From Elusimicrobiota bacterium (GTDB lineage Bacteria; Elusimicrobiota; Elusimicrobia; UBA1565; JACRDR01), in NCBI GenBank assembly GCA_016194745.1, contig JACQBA010000016.1, positions 248,001 through 312,000 on the forward strand: a stretch of DNA of 64,000 nucleotides. The letters are read 5' to 3'. Shown here in pieces: positions 60,336-64,000 of this stretch. The notes beneath the pieces were generated by a model. The model made no database searches, had not been told where the DNA came from, and was given only the letters and a program-made list of their open reading frames with translations. Each line of letters starts with the position of its first letter. Position 1 is the stretch's first letter. The position numbers and the translations under genes are program-made.

Positions 60336-61358
60336 ATGAAGGAAAAAGAAATATCGCTGGGAGTGATCGGCGTCGGCCACTGGGGACCGAACCACGTCCG
60401 GAATTTCATTGGGCTTCCGAATTGCCGTGTCGCGGTCGTCGCGGACTCCAACAAGGAGGCCCTGGCGCGCGTTTCCAAGCAATTCCCGGGGCCGAAGACC
60501 GTCCAGGACTACAAGAAGCTGCTAGCCGGCGACGCGATCGACGCGGTCGTCGTTTGCACGCCGACCAGCACCCACTACAAGATCGTCCGCGGGGCGCTCG
60601 CGGCGGGAAAGCACGTGCTGTGCGAGAAGCCGCTGTCGGAGACCGGCGCCCAGGCGAAGGACCTGGTCAGGCTCGCCAAGGCCAAAAAGCGCGTTCTCAT
60701 GGTCGGCCACGTGTTCGTATTCAATCCGGGGCTCCTCAAGGTCAAGGAGATCATCGACTCGGGGGAGACGGGCAAGATCTATTACCTGTCGGCCGTCCGC
60801 ACCAACCTCGGCCCGATCCGCACCGACATCAACGTCGCCTACGACTTGGCCAGCCATGACATCTCGATCTTCAATTTCCTGCTCGGCAAGACGCCTCTCT
60901 CTGTCTCCGCGTCGGGCATGGCGTTCCTGCAGCCCGGCATCGAGGACGTGACGTTCATCTCCCTGCGCTATCCCGGCGACGTGATCGCGAGCGTGCAGAC
61001 AAGCTGGCTCAACCCGAAGAAGGTGCGCCAGCTCACCGTCGTGGGCAGCCGTAAGATGGTGACGTGGGACGATCTGGAACTGGTCAATCCGGTCGCCATC
61101 TACGACCGCGGGGCGGGTCTCACCGGCGACTATCGCGGTTACGGGGAATTTCTGCGCATCGCGACATGGGACGGCGAGGTCCGCCTTCCCAAGGTCTCGC
61201 CCGAGGAGCCCCTCAAGGTGCAGGACCGGGCGTTCCTCGACGCGGTCCTGGGTCGGGCACCGGTGCGCTCCTCCGGAGAGTTCGCCGCGGGCGTCGTCGA
61301 GGCGCTCGAAGCCGCGCGGAAATCGCTGCGCCGAAGGGGCGCCCCGGTCGAGCTATAG
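60336..61358 (+). CDS. Gfo/Idh/MocA family sugar dehydrogenase
   Basis: The 340-residue protein has the NAD-binding GVIGVGHWGPNHVRNF, CTPTSTHYKIVRGALAAGKHVLCEKPLS with the family Lys, and VGHVFVFNPGLLKVKEII and LASHDISIFNFLLG in the catalytic domain. Related enzymes oxidise UDP-HexNAc uronates at C3 in surface-sugar pathways. With the aminotransferase and acetyltransferase nearby it may help make an amino or diamino sugar, though the exact substrate cannot be read. Confidence 0.88.
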   Translation: MKEKEISLGVIGVGHWGPNHVRNFIGLPNCRVAVVADSNKEALARVSKQFPGPKTVQDYKKLLAGDAIDAVVVCTPTSTHYKIVRGALAAGKHVLCEKPLSETGAQAKDLVRLAKAKKRVLMVGHVFVFNPGLLKVKEIIDSGETGKIYYLSAVRTNLGPIRTDINVAYDLASHDISIFNFLLGKTPLSVSASGMAFLQPGIEDVTFISLRYPGDVIASVQTSWLNPKKVRQLTVVGSRKMVTWDDLELVNPVAIYDRGAGLTGDYRGYGEFLRIATWDGEVRLPKVSPEEPLKVQDRAFLDAVLGRAPVRSSGEFAAGVVEALEAARKSLRRRGAPVEL

Positions 61359-61361
61359 GCC

Positions 61362-62903
61362 GTGGCGCCCGCGATCCCGGCGGTGAAGGCCGTCTCTTCC
61401 CGGTTCGGCGATCGTCTCGACCGCAACGTCGCGTGGGGCGTCGGCAGCCACGCGATCGGCGTGCTCGTGGTCTTCGCGACGACGCCCTACATCGCGCGCG
61501 GGCTCGGCGCGGCGGACTACGGGCTGATGAGTGTCTGCATGGCGGTCGGCCTTTGGATCGGCTTCGCGTACCTCATGTTCTCGAAGACGACCATCCGCTT
61601 CATCGGCGACGCGCTGGGCCGCGGCGCGCAGGAGGACGCGGCGAACGCGGCCCACGCCCTCCGCCGCGCCTCCGCCGCGGCCGGCGTCGGCGCGTCGGCG
61701 CTGCTCGCGCTCATCGCGCCCTGGGTGATCGAGTATGTCCTGCGCGTCGGGCCGGACAAGAAGGAACTCGCCCGCTCGTGCCTGTACGCGCAGTGCGTCT
61801 ACATCGCCTTTCAGATCATGGCGTCCGTCGAGAGCGGCGTCGTCGCCTCGTTCCAGAGGCTCGACTTGTTCCAGACGATACGGCTGGCGGGCGTCCTCGT
61901 GCAGGGCGTCGGCTGGATCGCCTGCGTGCGGGCCGGCGGCGGCCTCGCCGCGGTGATGTGGTGGATGACGGCGACCCAAGTCGCCGAATGGATCGCCTAC
62001 ACGGCGGCGGCGCGGGCGCTGCTCCAGGGGCCGACGGGGCCGCCGATGCGCGTCTCGGCGTGGGGGGAGCGCTTCGGCGGATTCGGCGGGCTCCTGCTCG
62101 TGGGGTTCGCGGTCGGGCAGCTGTTCACCCCGGCGAGCCGCCTCATGACGGGCATGCTGGGCAATTTAGAGCAGGTGGCGTATTTGTCGATCATCATCAC
62201 ATTGGCGGGAAACCTGAGGCTACTTTGCGTGCACATCGATAACGCCCTCCTGCCGATCGTCAGCGAACGCTCGGGCGGCGGCGACGCCGCCGGCGTGCGC
62301 GAGGCGTACCTGCGGTCGCTGCGCTGGGCGTGGCTGACCTTGGTCCCGCTGTCCGGGATCATCATGTTCCTGGGCGACGACTTCGTCCGGACCTGGATCA
62401 ACGCGGAGTTCGGCGCGGGCGTGCGGCCGTTCTTGGCGCTGCTCACGGCGGGATTGGCCGTGCTGTACCTGAGCGCGATCCCGTCGGCGGTGCTGCAGGG
62501 GATCGGCCGCCCGAGAGCGTGGGTGTTCGCGATCGTCGGGGCGGGCTTCATGAACATCGCGGCGGGCGCGCTGTTCATCCCGGCGTTCGGCGCGAGAGGC
62601 GCGACCTATGCGATCGCGCTCTCAGGCGCGGCTCTGACCGGCAGCCTATTGGTGATCGTGGCGCGCACGCTCAACGTGGGCTTCGCCTCCCATCTCCGTT
62701 GCCTCGATCCCCGCGTCGCGCTCGCGACGATCGCGTGCGGACTGATTGCCGACCGGCTGCCGCGCTTCGGGAACGGGCTCCTCGGCGTAGGCGCGCTTGT
62801 GGCGGCGCACTGCGCGCTGCTCGCCGTCTCCTCTCCCCTGTGGCTGACCGGCGAAGAGCTGGGCGCGGTCCGCCGCCGTCTTTGGGCGTCGGAGGCGTCC
62901 TGA
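61362..62903 (+). CDS. Polysaccharide flippase (Wzx/MATE-like), copy 2
   Basis: The 513-residue protein has 12-14 hydrophobic segments and the same landmarks as copy 1: RNVAWGVGSHAIGVLVVF, GLGAADYGLMSVCMAVGLW, QRLDLFQTIRLAGVLVQG, FTPASRLMTGM and LRWAWLTLVPLSGIIMFLGDDFVRTWI. It starts with GTG three bases after the dehydrogenase stop. It presumably flips a second type of lipid-linked oligosaccharide. Confidence 0.88.
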   Translation: MAPAIPAVKAVSSRFGDRLDRNVAWGVGSHAIGVLVVFATTPYIARGLGAADYGLMSVCMAVGLWIGFAYLMFSKTTIRFIGDALGRGAQEDAANAAHALRRASAAAGVGASALLALIAPWVIEYVLRVGPDKKELARSCLYAQCVYIAFQIMASVESGVVASFQRLDLFQTIRLAGVLVQGVGWIACVRAGGGLAAVMWWMTATQVAEWIAYTAAARALLQGPTGPPMRVSAWGERFGGFGGLLLVGFAVGQLFTPASRLMTGMLGNLEQVAYLSIIITLAGNLRLLCVHIDNALLPIVSERSGGGDAAGVREAYLRSLRWAWLTLVPLSGIIMFLGDDFVRTWINAEFGAGVRPFLALLTAGLAVLYLSAIPSAVLQGIGRPRAWVFAIVGAGFMNIAAGALFIPAFGARGATYAIALSGAALTGSLLVIVARTLNVGFASHLRCLDPRVALATIACGLIADRLPRFGNGLLGVGALVAAHCALLAVSSPLWLTGEELGAVRRRLWASEAS

Positions 62904-62913
62904 GACTCTAGCC

Positions 62914-64000
62914 ATGTGCGGCATCGCGGGACGTGTCCACGCGGACGCAGCGCGCCCGGTGACGGAGGCGGAACTCCGGGCGATGTGCGCCCGCATGGAA
63001 AAGCGCGGTCCGGACGACGAGCACGTCTACGTCGGCAAGGGCGCCGGCCTAGGGGCCCGCCGCCTGTCGATCCAAGACGTGCCCGGCGGCCGCCAGCCGT
63101 TGTCCAACGAGGACGGCACCGTCTGGGCGACGTTCAACGGGGAGATCTACAATTTCAAGGAGCTCCGCGAGGAGCTTTCGGCTAAAGGCCACCGTTTCGC
63201 GTCGAAGACCGACACGGAGGTGCTCGTCCATCTCTACGAGGAGGCGGGCGAGCGCATGGTGGAGCGCTTGGACGGCATGTTCGCTTTCGGCCTTTGGGAC
63301 GCCAAACGCCGGCGTCTCCTCCTCGCCCGCGACCGCATGGGAAAGAAGCCGCTCTTCTACTGGCAGGAGCCGGGCGGGATCGCGTTCGCCTCCGGCATCT
63401 GGCCGCTCATGGCGCTGCCGGACCTGCCGCGCGCCGTCGATTCCACGGCGGTCGACGATTTCTTCGGGCTCAAGTACATCCCCTCGCCGCGCACCATCTT
63501 CAAGAGCGTCCGCAAGCTGCCCGCCGCGCACTTGTTGATCTGGGAGAGCGGGCGCTCGCGGATCGTGCGGTACTGGAAGCCGCGCTTCCTGCCGAAGACG
63601 AAGCTCACGATGGCGGAGGCGGAAGCCGAATGCGTGCGGCTGCTGCGCGCCGCAGTCGCCCGGCGGCTCACGGCCGACGTGCCGATCGGCGCATTCTTGT
63701 CGGGCGGGCTCGATTCCTCGGCCGTAGTCGCGCTCATGGCCGAGCGCGGCAAGGTGAGTACCTTCACGGTCGGCTTCGAGGACGAGGCGGTGTCGGAGAC
63801 CGCCTACGCGCGGCTCGTCGCGGACCGCTTCGGCACCGAGCATCACGAGGAGACGGTGCGCCTGGACGCGCTCGAGGTCCTGCCGGAGCTGTCGCGGCAC
63901 TTCGGCGAGCCGTTCGCCGACTCCTCCGCGGTGCCGACGTTCTACCTCGCGCGCGCCGCGCGCCGCCGCATCACCGTCGCCTTGAACGGAGACGGAGGCG
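62914..64000 (+). CDS. asnB: Asparagine synthetase (glutamine-hydrolysing), 3' end outside window
   Basis: The frame begins MCGIAGRVHADAARP, with the catalytic Cys2 of class II glutaminases, and continues with EKRGPDDE, TFNGEIYNFKELREEL, LDGMFAFGLWD, LARDRMGKKPLFY and the synthetase PP-loop LSGGLDSSAVVAL. It is open at the right edge after about 362 residues. AsnB paralogues in sugar loci can amidate uronic acids; plain asparagine synthesis is equally possible. Unlike the lasso cyclase it keeps the nucleophile. Confidence 0.9.
   Translation, partial: MCGIAGRVHADAARPVTEAELRAMCARMEKRGPDDEHVYVGKGAGLGARRLSIQDVPGGRQPLSNEDGTVWATFNGEIYNFKELREELSAKGHRFASKTDTEVLVHLYEEAGERMVERLDGMFAFGLWDAKRRRLLLARDRMGKKPLFYWQEPGGIAFASGIWPLMALPDLPRAVDSTAVDDFFGLKYIPSPRTIFKSVRKLPAAHLLIWESGRSRIVRYWKPRFLPKTKLTMAEAEAECVRLLRAAVARRLTADVPIGAFLSGGLDSSAVVALMAERGKVSTFTVGFEDEAVSETAYARLVADRFGTEHHEETVRLDALEVLPELSRHFGEPFADSSAVPTFYLARAARRRITVALNGDGG

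Noticed and set aside
1..64000. Insertion sequences, prophage genes, rRNA or tRNA genes
   Set aside because: No transposase, integrase or phage structural signature and no recognisable RNA-gene sequence were seen on either strand.

Overview
The window is GC-rich (about two thirds G+C by eye), gene-dense and free of rRNA or tRNA genes. It comes from a diderm (Gram-negative-type) bacterium: it carries a PorV-type outer-membrane protein, a Wza-like exporter, an outer-membrane barrel, lipoproteins and a T9SS/FlgD-type C-terminal domain on a giant surface protein. These traits fit an environmental member of Elusimicrobiota best, but that placement is inference. No gap between genes exceeds about 190 bases. 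Several promoters have an extended -10 (TGn-TATnnT) very close to the start codon, so short-leader or leaderless transcripts look common.

Layout. 1-15.7 kb: a giant modular surface protein (5' end missing), then a strong promoter and a GEMM-type cyclic-dinucleotide riboswitch (with A where c-di-GMP aptamers have G20) driving a PorV-like/TPR protein. Next come a FliF-FliG-TPR fusion, a proline-rich coiled-coil protein, FlbD, MotA, MotB and a lipoprotein. This looks like a rotary motor without a filament or export apparatus in view. 15.7-19.6 kb: housekeeping genes (cysteine desulfurase, mnmA, a pseudopilin-like lipoprotein, ddl), with a heptamer-based hairpin between the desulfurase gene and mnmA. 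19.6-24.6 kb: a lasso-peptide cluster (RRE/PqqD-like protein, B2 protease, cyclase, an unlisted 49-residue precursor, HPr-kinase-like protein, nucleotidyltransferase) with a divergent 2-oxoglutarate oxygenase. 24.6-31.8 kb: a membrane protein, a methyltransferase, an ABC-2 exporter pair, a frameshifted HD-GYP-like protein and an SGNH hydrolase.

31.8-39.4 kb: a 1,763-residue coiled-coil protein and three smaller proteins in one operon that share an N-terminal or C-terminal signature; they run directly into a Wza/Wzc/Wzy/Wzx-type exopolysaccharide locus (39.4-51.3 kb) with glycosyltransferases, a methyltransferase and an SGNH enzyme. 51.3-54.2 kb: a small outer-membrane barrel facing a secreted haem peroxidase/dioxygenase-like protein. 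54.3-64 kb: two membrane proteins, then a second sugar locus (acetyltransferase, two GT2 enzymes, WecE-like aminotransferase, Gfo/Idh/MocA dehydrogenase, a second flippase and an asparagine synthetase cut by the right edge).

How the parts may work together. The riboswitch, PorV-like protein, surface adhesin-like protein and FliF/FliG/MotAB homologues suggest a cyclic-dinucleotide-controlled envelope machine, conceivably for surface gliding or secretion. The exopolysaccharide loci and the degenerate HD-GYP-like protein fit a surface-attachment lifestyle. The lasso cluster is independent and appears to make a 20-residue peptide with a Gly1-Glu8 ring.
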